From Ziziphus jujuba (lineage: Eukaryota; Streptophyta; Magnoliopsida; Rosales; Rhamnaceae): a stretch of DNA of 64,000 nt. Of this stretch, positions 23,855-34,054 are shown piece by piece. Every line of letters starts with the position of its first letter. Within the stretch, counting starts at the first letter, position 1. The stretch is from contig NC_083387.1 in assembly GCF_031755915.1 (NCBI RefSeq), forward strand, positions 2,632,501 through 2,696,500, read 5' to 3'. The notes below the pieces were generated by a model, which saw only the letters and a list, made by a program, of their open reading frames with translations, did no database searches and was not told where the DNA came from. The position numbers and the translations under genes are program-made.

Positions 23855-24545
23855 CGCTGAATCTACATTATCCAATAGCGCTGAATCTTGAAAGTTCTCA
23901 TTTACAATTTGGTGAAGGGAGTAGGAAGCAGTTTGCCGAGCTTAAAGACAATGCTTAATTTGTTATCATGGGAACTATCTTTTTGTTAATGTGGACATGA
24001 TATATTACTATCAGTTCATAAGTAGATTATTATGAGTCTTTTGTGAACTTATAGCATATTTAGACTATACTATGATAGTAACACTAATATTATTATTTTG
24101 TACATTGCAAGATGTAATAGAAAATTGATTTAGGTATAACCTAATACATTTCTATTAAATCTTGCAATTTATCTTAGGAAGATAGCAATGATGCTAAGAT
24201 AGATTCATCTATGACACAAGTATTTTATGACAACTTTTTGTTTAACGAAAGTAAAATAGTAATTATGAGTTTTTATGATTGTACTTATATTTCCTATTAT
24301 CATTTTTTATTTTTTGTGTTTCTTTTAGTTAATATATAAATCCATGAATAAATTAAATTTCATGATAATGGACTAGAATCAAAATAAATTGTTTATGTTT
24401 TAATTAGTTTTAAAATTAATTTATTCTCACTAAATATCTAAAACATCTCAATATTGATTGGTGTATAAAAAACAAATAAAATTGAAAGGATGAAGCTAGA
24501 ATCTAATTACGAACAATAATGGTTTTTGCTTTTTCAGATTTTTTG
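23855..24545. other. AT-rich spacer between RPA-like fragment and retroelement
   Basis: No coding region or RNA gene is seen. The stretch is low-complexity AT-rich DNA containing the probable 3' flank of the RPA-like fragment. Confidence 0.5.
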
Positions 24546-24794
24546 CTTTTCTAGATTTTCTATTCATCTAAGAGTTGGTGATGCAAACCCGCCCGAACTC
24601 GCACCATCGACAACTCGCTGGGGTACTGATCCGATACAGATGAAGACTGGACCGATCACTAGGGCTCAAGCTAATAGGTTTAAGGACAACCTTGCTGCCT
24701 TTATCCAAAAAGTAATTTATTCTCAAAAGGGCGTGTCCATACCTGAAGATAAAAGACCTGTTTTAAGTATTCAAGTGGTGGAGGCTGATACATC

Positions 24795-25735
24795 GGACAA
24801 TCATACATCGGATATTTTATATCGGACACCCATGTCTCGGACATCGGATATAACTTAGCTCGGCCAGATACAACTTAGCTCGGACAGACATCAGTTAGTT
24901 CGACCAGACACAACTTAGCTCGGACAGACATCAGTTAGCTCGGCCAGACACAACTTAATTCGGACAGACATCGGTTAGCTCGGCCAAACACAAGTTAGCT
25001 CAGACAGACATCAGTTAGCTCGGATAGGCCATAAGTTAGCTCGGACATCAGCAGACATCAACACTATCCTCGGATATTTTATATCGGACACCCATGTCTC
25101 GGACATCTGATCTCAGACTTCGGATATCGGAGCCTTGCCTCGGACATCTGATCTCGGACGAGTCTTGCCTCGGACATCGGATGTAACTTAGTTCGGCCAG
25201 ATACAACTTAGCTCGGACAGACATCAGTTAGTTCGGCCAGACACAACTTAGCTCGGACAGACATCAGTTAGCTCGGCCAGACACAACTTAGTTCGGACAG
25301 ACATCAGTTAACTCGGCCAAACACAAGTTAGCTCAGCCAGACATTAGTTAGCTCGGATAGGCCATAAGTTAGCTCGGACATCAGGCAGACATCAACACTA
25401 TCCTCGGATATTTTATATCGGACACCCATGTCTCGGACATCTGATCTTGGACTTCGGATATCGGAGCCTTGCCTCGGACATCTGATCTCGGACGAGTCTT
25501 GCCTCGGACATCGGATGTAACTTAGCTCGGCCAGACACAACTTAGCTCGGACAGATATCAGTTAGTTCGGCCAGACACAACTTAGCTCGGACAGACATCA
25601 GTTAGCTCGGCTAGACACAACTTAGTTTGGACAGACATCAGTTAGCTCGGCCAAACACAAGTTAGCTCAAACAGACATCAGTTAGCTCGGATAGGCCATA
25701 AGTTAGCTCGGACATCAGGCAGACATAAGTTAGCT
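24795..25735 (+). repeat. Higher-order tandem repeat array (333-bp unit, 20-bp subunits)
   Basis: The array is built of about 20-bp subunits alternating between CGGACAGACATCAGTTAGCT and CGGCCAGACACAACTTAGCT, that is, a 40-bp dimer. These are organised in a longer unit: the marker GGCCATAAGTTAGCTCGG recurs at about 25027, 25360 and 25694, a spacing of 333-334 bp. Each long unit also holds a TATTTTATATCGGACACCCA block and a CTTGCCTCGGACATC block. About 2.8 long units are present, with few differences between copies, which suggests recent amplification. Its sharp base-composition contrast with the flanks marks it as inserted DNA. Confidence 0.85.
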
Positions 25736-25739
25736 CGGT

Positions 25740-26314
25740 TGAAGAAATAATTCCGCCTAAATGTCAAAGTCAACGCGTTACCTAATTTGCGATTGACTTT
25801 CTTTCTTTTTGGGTTTTTATTTATTTATTTTCTGGACAAATAACTTTAGGAAGGTTTTTATTTTATTGTAAATTAATTAATTCCTAATTTAATATAAAGA
25901 AATTAATTAATCAAACTTAGATTAGGAAAGGAAGTGTAGTTGCGGCCAACTAGGATTCTTTATGTGTGTAGCCGGTTTTACCTAGGGTTTTTAGGGTTTA
26001 TTTTGTTTCTTTCAAAGCCTATTTAAAGGCTTAGTTATCAATAAGAACTAACTTTGATTTGATTGAGAAAATACTTGTGAGATTAATTATCTTTTTGTTC
26101 TTTGAGAACACCTAAAACACCATTGGAGAATTGGTTGTTTTAGCTTGACTTATTAATAGGTTTTCCATCCCCTATTATGGCGTCTACATTATACCAAGGT
26201 TTCTAACCACAGGTTGATTAGGGGTTGAGGTCAATTCCATTAGAACTTGAACTTAATTAAGATCCGGGCTAATATAATACAGGTTTAGGAGCAGGTCGTC
26301 CTAGGTTCGTATCA
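25740..26314 (+). repeat. LTR-like terminal segment
   Basis: It begins TGAAGAAATAATTCCGCC and ends CTAGGTTCGTATCA, giving TG...CA termini. It contains a TATA-like box (TATTTAAAGG) followed by an AATAAGAAC stretch, a plausible promoter/poly(A) signal pair. No partner LTR is in the window, so this is inference from termini and context. Confidence 0.4.
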
Positions 26315-27104
26315 ATTGGAAGTGTTCTTACTTCAAAATTATATGATGCGATTTGGATATTAAATTTATGAAAAACTTGGGATAAAATGATTAATTTATT
26401 TATGTTTGTTAATAATTTAAGATTAAATCCTTCTAAACAAATTGAAAAATGTTAATTAAAAAAACAAATTTAACAACTTTTTAATTCAAACTTTTCCATA
26501 TTACTTAAAAGCTATTAAACATTCAAATTTTAATCCAAGCATATTTCATAATACTTTGTTTTATTTGGACAGCTAAAAATAGAGAGACACTGAAAGGAAA
26601 ATGAGGTGCCGTGCGTTGTGGTGGCCCACGTACTCATCAGATGATATGCATATTCCAGAGACAGCAGTCTATATTCTGATACGAGAATCACATAACAGCA
26701 TAATTGTGAGATTGAAAATTGGAATTACTTAGATAATACAACACTCTCCACAGTATATGGATCTTCTATTATTTATTAAATAGTAGAAGTGAGTATGACT
26801 GTTATTTATTGCATTCTCAAAAAAAGGCAAATCAAGTTATAAAGTACATTTAATGTTTTTAGTGATGGAAAAATGAAAAACTATACAAATATTGAAAAAC
26901 TTGTCACTTGTAGTTATTTATATATCTCTACTTTCTTTCTAAGTAAAAACATTGTAAAGACACAATAGAGAAGATTACACAAGTATAGGAAGAGGGAAAG
27001 CAGCTCCAAAATTAACCATTTGCTCTTCTCCCACACCAGCAACACAAATCCACAGAAGAAAAAAAAATATATATATATATATTTCTATAATTTATATAAA
27101 TTTG
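26315..27104. other. Spacer and 3' flank of the EEP gene
   Basis: No gene is seen. From about 26850 onward the sequence resembles the 3' flank duplicated near 17520-17640. The earlier part is AT-rich DNA following the retroelement. Confidence 0.5.
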
Positions 27105-30100
27105 TTATGTCTGTGTTTTCCATAAACCTTTTGATGGAGAGGATTCTGATATCCTGACAATTTTCTGTTTCGGTTGTCGTTTCTTTCTATTGAGATTTGC
27201 ATGATGAACAGTAGTATTGCTATTTGATTTGATTACATCAACTTTGACAATATGATGATCAGAAGTCCCTTTGGAAGAGAACACCGAATATGAACCTGGA
27301 ACAAATTTATATGGAGAATTTGGAGATGCCAATATGTAATCAACTCGAGTTCCATATTTGCATGTTCCTTGCACACCTGCAAAAAGACACAAAAAAATTT
27401 TATAATTCCAACTCATTGTGATGGAAAATTTGTTAAGGAGAAAAAGATAGGGACAAGTTTTAGGTACTTTGGCCTTTGGCAATCATTACTACTGATTCAC
27501 ATTCTCCTGCAAAGTCTTTAGCATCTGTATATTGTTTACTCTTTAAATATCTCATTACTTCAACTTTTGGCGTTGGCTTTCTCATCTCCTCGTAATACTG
27601 AAATAGAAGTAGAACACAAAACTTTATAATAACATCAAAAAGATAAATAAATAAGAGTAAAAATGTCATTAATTTGTTATCGTTAGGGTAATGAAAACAA
27701 TAAACCTTGACAATGTCTGTCCATCTTTCTTCGGAGTAATCAGATTCATCAAGGGAATTAAGACCACCTGCTAAGATGTGGGGCTCATTATCATCACTGG
27801 ATTTGATAATGGCATTAATCTGCTTCATACGCCAATTCTCATCAAGATGATCAAGGTGGGTACAGTGAAAGCTTACTTCTCCAACTTCAGGAACATCAAT
27901 GGTGGCCTTTAGGACGTTCCTGCATATGCAATCCCAAATTACATTCATTTTTCATTTTCAGCATCCAACTTTTATACTATTACGCTTTGACTTCATTTTC
28001 TTCACCAAGTGGGATTGAAGACTTAAATTGACAGAAAACGCCAAAGACTATTCTTTATGTGATCCTCTCAGTGCTGATTATGATTTATACAAGGTTTGAA
28101 ATTCATCCACCAAAAGAAGAAAAATAACATATCTTCAAAAGAAAAAAAAACAAATAATAATAATAATAATAAAACAAAATAATGTAAACAAAAAGGTATT
28201 AAATAAATGCTGCTTGTATAAGAAATATCTAAAATTAATTTGTTGATATATGTTATAGCTACGTGGCAGACATAATACCACATTCTTCACCTAACATTCA
28301 ATTTCTTATACTTTCCTCTATATAGTATTTTGCTTTCTGTTATTAAATATATATATATATATATATATGTTTGTTTAACCAGATTGTTCTAGTCCTTGAG
28401 TGCTAATCAAAACAATTGATGTTCATTTATCTCAGGTTTAAGCTTTCTCAAATATAGCAGGAAGAAACTAGTACTGCTGAAGACAATTTCCCGACTTCAA
28501 ATAACACAGCGTTACATTGATTCAGAAAGCATAAAAACACAAGGAAATCCCCATTAACTCCCAAGCTAAACAAAATTAGTCCATCGATGAGAATGAATGG
28601 GGCAATAATAAGATTAAAAAAATAAAATAAAATAATAGCCACAGAATCTGGTAAGATTAGTTTTATCAACGTTAGGGAAAACTCAGAGAATAATACAAAA
28701 AAATCTAAAGAAAAGCCAAATAGTTACAAGCATATATATATATCGACAAAAGTCCGCATCACCTCATTATTATTATTATTATTTTTTGGGCGAATGCATC
28801 ACCTCATTATTATGCATACAGCTAGCTGATACTCAAATAGTGGCTGTCCAAAAAGGTCTTAAGGTTTTTTTTTTTTTTTTTTTACCAATAAAAATAAACC
28901 ACACAGCCTGTACGAGGTCATTATAGATCATAAACTATTTTATATCATTAACTAATTTGGTACCTGGACCATATACTTCATGAATCAACAGGGCAGTTTA
29001 TTTACCAAAAACAAAAACAGGGGGCTTCAACAAAACAAGCTTTGGAGATATCCAAAATGTGTGTCTTGGGAATTTTTCTTTCACAAATCTGTTTCTAGAA
29101 TTTCCGAAACTTGGTTATGGAACTCTTTTTGTTTTTTTGGTGGATGCAAAGGAAAAAGAAAAATCATATAATATTTGGGAAAATTGATCATACGTAATAC
29201 TTATATTGGAGAGTATAATTATAGATAAAGATCATTAGCTTATTTTTGTGAACTTTATAAAGCCAAAAAGAAAGAAAATTGAATGATAGCGTAATTAAAA
29301 AAAATAAAATATATATTTGCAATAATTAATGACTTTATGGATATAGTAATTTTATCTTTTCAACTGCTTTACAAAAGAGTTTTTCTTTTTTTGCTTGAGC
29401 ATTACAAAAGAGTTGGGGCCATACATAAAGCACCGAAATGAAGAAACTTCTTTGAAATGGTACTTTTTTATTTGGCCAATAATAAAAGCAGAATTTTTTT
29501 TTTTGGTGCCCTTCTTTTTATGAAAATACAGATTTGGATTTTATTTAATTCCTTGAAACAGAGGAAGACAGAGAGGACCAATTAAACTTATTTCAAATAA
29601 ATAAATAAAAAATCATTAATCAATGAATGACAAGAAAAGCATATTAAAAATTACCTGAAATCTGTGTCATCGAAAATCTTCTGGACTTTCCAGCGCTTAA
29701 TGGGCCATTTTGACAAGATAGCGTTGCCGTACTCCGGTGCCCAACTTTCAGCGAAAACATAGTTCATCCCCAAAGCAGAGGCTAAATCCGAAAGGGGTTT
29801 CATGGCTTTTTCTTCCTCTGCTTTCACATCTTGCAGAGCCAATATATCAGCATCCAATTCTCTCAGAACATCAAGAACTGTTCTGCTGATTCTGTAACAA
29901 TCTCCATCTCTTCCATTACCCAAATTCGTAGGAAAGCTCACCGTTGATCTTAATGGAGCTTTTCCTCTCAGAATTCTACATATAGCAGCACCAGTACTCG
30001 ATGACGAAGAACCCTCTTTCACATCTTCGGTGAAGCTCAATTGCCTATTTCGTAGTAAAGAAATCTCATTATCTGGCAAATTTATGGAAACCCTCAACTT

Positions 30101-30547
30101 CGATTTCACGAATTTCTGTTGTTTTGTATGGTTGTCTGTGTTATTCATGGAATTTGGATGCAGTGGAGATTGTTTAAGAATACCCTTTGGTCGATCATTT
30201 GCGGATTTTGCTCTTAAATTTACATTCCTAACCTTCAGAACATCTCCATTCTCAGAGTCGAAATTGCCAGTTTTCTCGGCTTTAGAAACGGCTGGCGCCA
30301 TGGAAAACAGGGCAGCGTTAAACGTCGCAACCCGTATCGATCTCTCCGATTTTGAGATATCCAGTTGGCCGTTCGGATGAACAGAAGCAGACCCATTGAT
30401 TCTCGGTTCGTTTTCAGCTCCATTTTGAGATTTGGAGCTCAACTTTCCGAACCTTTTGATGACCACTCTGGGCTTAGAACGGCGGCGAATAGGCCACCGG
30501 AAGCGAGAACAGAGGAGGCGGAAGTTCTTGTTCAAAACTTTGAACAT
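27105..30547 (-). CDS. Endonuclease/exonuclease/phosphatase (DNase I-like) family protein
   Basis: Four exons close in frame to 502 aa: 30547-29655, 27919-27706, 27597-27468 and 27376-27105, with a 1.7-kb first intron. The fold is the metal-dependent EEP/DNase I fold. The first strand is IRVATFNAALFSMAPAV, followed by a long low-complexity insert. Next come LRELDADILALQDVKAEEE (metal-binding Glu region), FHCTHLDHLDENWR, HILAGGLNSLDESDY in the place of the usual GDFN loop, TRVDYILAS and the catalytic-type SDHHIVKVD. Probable activity is phosphodiester or phosphate-ester hydrolysis; the substrate is unknown. The start at 30547 begins MFKVLNKNFRLLCSRFRWP, a basic N-terminus. An in-frame ATG at 30652 would add 35 hydrophobic residues (signal-like), so either start is possible. 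The last exon was duplicated to 17.5 kb. Confidence 0.8.
28756..28813 (-). repeat. A-tailed micro-insertion with perfect 18-bp direct repeats
   Basis: GCATCACCTCATTATTAT occurs identically at 28756-28773 and 28796-28813, inside intron 1 of the EEP gene. The 22-nt insert reads ATTCGCCCAAAAAATAATAATA on the minus strand, with the same CCC-then-A cap as other copies. The long perfect repeat suggests a young event. Confidence 0.65.
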
Positions 30548-31516
30548 TGCTGAGAAATTAGTGTGGTACAAAACGGTTTCTGAGCTGCTTGAGACCATGA
30601 GAAAAGGGTAGGAAAGAAAAAGAAAAAGATAAATTGCAGAGTTGGTTTTCAACTCTGCATCAGGCTGTATTTGTTTAGCATGAATTTCAGAAAAAAAGGT
30701 TAAAAAGGGAATTTTTCTCTTTTTTCTTTCTTTGTTTTTTTCTTCTTACACTTTCCAGTGATCAAACCTTAAAGCCTAAACCTCTAAGAAGTAAAAGAAT
30801 AGAGAGAAGGAGTCTTCGGGGAAATGGGTTGGCGACACTTGGCAGTTAAATCAGTCTTTGCATGATAGAAAAGTGTGATTATTCCATTGCCATTTTGCCA
30901 ACTGCCCCTTAAATAAAATAAAAATGTATTTTCTGTGTAAGACAGTGAGAGAGAGGGAAGAGGGTGTTTTGTTGGACCATTGAGAAATGCCGTTTGGGCT
31001 CTTCGATTAGAATAATAAAAAATTAGGTGGGAAAAAATTAATATTATAATTGATTTTTATGTAAAGAAAAATTATAGTTCTAGACAAAAAAAAAAAAAAA
31101 GAGAATAATAATAATAATAAATAAGCAAAATAACGACCAGTTCCTCCCCCCATTTGTAATCAAAAAATAAAATGATCAGCACTTCCTAGCTAGCTAAGCC
31201 ATGCAAGTAGGCTTCTTATTTGGAACGCCACGTCACCTGAAATCCGGCGTATCCAACTCCAATGCATCCTTGTGGAGCCCACAACATGCTTTTAATTGGA
31301 TTGGATTTGGATTTGTCAGAGAATTTCTCTTTCTTCATACCCAGACCGGACTTGGTGGCGTGGGCTCCCTCTTCCTATCACCATCAAGTCCAAGAACTTT
31401 TAATGGGCCCAACTCATTTTTTGGTTTTTTTTTTTAATTTTTTTTTATAATATCTTTTGAATGAACTTAAAATCGAATTTTTTTTTTTTCCCCATAACAT
31501 TTGATTTTCAAAACGT

Positions 31517-31570
31517 GTATTGCACTTGCTTTTTTGTTTTTTGGTCTTTGGATAAGGTAATGCACCTGCC
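31517..31570 (-). repeat. A-tailed micro-insertion with diverged 14-bp repeats
   Basis: GTATTGCACTTGCT (31517-31530) and GTAATGCACCTGCC (31557-31570) differ at three bases. They flank a 26-nt insert whose minus strand reads CTTATCC followed by an A-rich stretch. The higher divergence suggests an older member or a chance resemblance. Confidence 0.35.
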
Positions 31571-32782
31571 TTTATGCTATCATATAATTTAAATTTTCAT
31601 GTCGATAGGGAGTACTTTTTTCTCAAAATTCAGATTTCTTTTAACTTTGTTCTCAGCAAGTACTTTAATTTCTGTGAGGTGTAAATGACTTTCTTCTTTC
31701 ACAAAAAAAGCTAATAAGCTAAAGTTATGAACAGTGAAATCAATATTCTAAAAACTTTTTAACTAATGGGGTGAAAATACAAAGCCAAAAGGAAGCTATG
31801 CTACACATTTAAAAAAGTTGACAAATCGGTATGCCCTGAAAAGTATTTTTGTTTTAAATAATAATTAGTTAGAAGATTAGGTAGGGTAGCATTTGTTTAT
31901 GACTGAATTTATTTGCGGGTCTAGCTGGATTTGATATATCAAGGAAGATGCCAAATGCATGGGTTTCAGACCCTGAAGCAATTGAGAGCTCAGCAAGGTA
32001 ACAGCTTTCCTTTCCTGCTGTCCCTACCTAACTTGCTTGTGGCTCTTAGGGACTCTCTATTACGACATAATCTCACTGAGGCACTACATTTCTGGGCACA
32101 AGAAATATAGAAAAAAATAGTCTTAGAGGTGACTACGAAGGTTACTTCCTATCATAGAGAATGAGAAAGAGAGAGGGAGAGCTAAAACTACAACTAGATG
32201 ATTATGAAACCCAATTAAAATTAGATATTGTTACTAAACATAGAAAGAAGGATTTCAAGCAAACTAGAAGATTAATATAAAACAATAAATATATAATTTA
32301 CAAGTTGTCAGTTGTCACCAAAGATGGAAACAAAAGATCCAACACTTCACAAAAAGGTCAACTGGTTTGATAGTTTAAAATGTGGGTTAGGTTTTAGGGA
32401 ATCTCAAAATATATTTTTGACAATGAGGGCTTGTCTTTGACCATAGTAGTAAAATTTTCCATCACTTTCCCTGGAAATTATATTGTTTTCTGCATATTTC
32501 TACCATAAAACATTTTGTCGCTTTCTATACTAAGCTTTGGTATCAAAAGCCTTTTCACGCTGTGTGGGTAGAGTTGGGAAATAATTCATAATCTCTCATA
32601 TTATTACTGGCTCAAAAGCTTTAAATATTACATAGACTGCACAAGACCAAAACTCTGTAGACTCTCTGTATAAAGAAAAGTAAAAAACAATGAAAGGGTC
32701 ATTTAACTGCAATGGAATAGCAATAATAATTGGTAAAGAAATCTTCCATTGTTCTTTTCAAGGTATGGTCCACAGCATTAGC

Positions 32783-32824
32783 TGGACCAGTTGCTTATGC
32801 ATTTATGAAATCCCAACTGGTCCA
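32783..32824. repeat. Short perfect inverted repeat
   Basis: TGGACCAGTTG at 32783-32793 and its reverse complement CAACTGGTCCA at 32814-32824 could form an 11-bp stem with a 20-nt loop. It lies in a gene-free stretch. The stem is shorter than a plant miRNA precursor arm. Confidence 0.6.
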
Positions 32825-33217
32825 TTATCCAAACACCCAATCTTTCTGTAATGCATATGTCACAGAAAAAAAGCTTAGTTTTATGTGAAAATTGAAATCA
32901 TCTTTTGTATTTATAAATATATGTTTGGAAGTCAGAAATAGTGAATTAGCATCTTATTAGTCAGAAGAGAAGCATCTTGATCATGTTTGATTTTCCCCAA
33001 AGAGCAGGTAGAGCTATCATCATCAATTTATTACCCTTTTAATTATTTTTAAGTGTTGGTTTTTTCAGTGAAATGTTGTTATTGGGAGGGAGTGTTTCAA
33101 GATCAAAGTGGTTCATTCACACGACAACGTCTGACAATCGCAGAGATTCTTCAAAGTCAATTCTAAAGAGCCAAAAAACTTGGAAGAATGAAGAAAAATA
33201 ATTGCAAAGGAAAAAAG

Positions 33218-33299
33218 CGTCGACAGCAGGGTTCGAACCTGCGCGGGCGAAGCCCAACAGATTTCAAGTCTGTCTCCTTAACCACTCGGACATATCGAC
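33218..33299 (-). tRNA. tRNA-Ser (anticodon TGA)
   Basis: An 82-nt type II tRNA read on the minus strand. The 5' strand GTCGATA pairs with TGTCGAC before discriminator G. The D-arm contains GAGTGGTTAAGG. The anticodon loop is CTTGAAA, with anticodon TGA in a GACAGA/TCTGTT-type stem. There is a long variable arm (GGGCTTCGCCC) and a T-arm with GGTTCGAACCC. Pol III context is also present: CAA about ten bases upstream, an AT-rich TATA-like stretch near 33330, and a T-run (positions 33211-33216 on the complement) just after the 3' end. No intron is present. It should be functional. Confidence 0.95.
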
Positions 33300-34054
33300 T
33301 TTTGATTTGAGGCATCTAATTCTAATTATATCTAATAGTGGTATAAGATTTCCTTCCTTTGTTATGCATCAATTTCCCTCCGAAGTGCAAGCATGAGCAA
33401 AATGAGTAAAACTTTATGAGATGTTTGACACTTTGTTTTCTCTTATTTTCAGTTCAAGAGCTGAACTCTCTAAAATAAACAACTTTCAAAATAACCAGGC
33501 AATATTTTGCCCAAAATATAAAAAATACAAATAATCAGGCAGTATGAAGGTGGACAATAGAATAACCTGTTGTTCTGCCTGAGGTTTAATTTTTGGGGTA
33601 AATATATGACTAATAATAAATCCAACTTCTGCTTACCCACCAATATATAACCTGTAATAATTTCAGAGAAATGTAAAAACAACATATTTTATAATTACTT
33701 TTAATATATATCACTTTGTCTAGATTTAGGTTGAAAAAGATAAGTGGGGTACAAAAGGTAAATTTTATATGTATAAAAGCATCCAGCTGAAGACTTTACA
33801 ATAGGCAACTATGACTCGAACTCTTTTCTATTTTCTTTTTCAACCTTTTTTTTTTGTTTTTTGTTTTTTTTTTTTTTTACCCCCTTCTCTCTCACTACTT
33901 GTAAAACCTCCTTTTTAAGACCAAAAAAACAAAACAAGAAAAGAAAAACAACAGCCATGACGATTCTAATGCATCTCAAAATAATTTCTTCCATCGATGC
34001 ACATAAAGTGTTGCTTTCTTTATCCAGTCTTCATCTTCACCAGGATTTTTAATA
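33300..34054. other. Spacer between tRNA and RING ligase 3' end
   Basis: The stretch contains the 3'UTR of the RING ligase gene and T/A-rich runs (33846-33878). No gene is seen. A TTTACCCC-A-type motif near 33590 (minus strand) resembles the cap of the short insertions, but its flanks do not give a convincing duplication. Confidence 0.45.

Larger units (their letters stand above)
24546..26314 (+). mobile_element. Remnant of an LTR retrotransposon (3' part)
   Basis: Three parts lie in order. First is a short frame (to 24858) with TRWGTDPIQMKTGPITRAQA, of the GPxTRxxAxRFK type seen at the end of plant Ty3/gypsy polyproteins. Next is a long tandem array (about 24795-25735). Last is a 575-bp segment (25740-26314) that starts TG, ends CA and contains a TATA-like TATTTAAAGG near 26020, all properties of an LTR. 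No reverse transcriptase, integrase or second LTR is present in the window, so the element is truncated and cannot move by itself. No purine-rich tract precedes the LTR-like part, so its exact left edge is uncertain. Confidence 0.5.
30548..33217. other. Promoter region of EEP gene and gene-free spacer
   Basis: The first part holds the EEP promoter and leader. No further gene is supported, and the frame at 31201-31437 is not protein-like. The stretch includes a micro-insertion (31517-31570) and an 11-bp perfect hairpin (32783-32824). Confidence 0.5.

Noticed and set aside
25328..25540. Minus-strand ORF with repeated RCPRQ-like peptides
   Set aside because: It arises solely from translating the tandem array.
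24795..25735. Regular short repeats that might suggest a CRISPR array
   Set aside because: The repeats are contiguous degenerate 20-bp units without unique spacers, in a plant nuclear context next to retroelement sequence.
31900..32110. Possible microRNA precursor in the spacer
   Set aside because: I could not find a long stem or any familiar mature miRNA sequence there.
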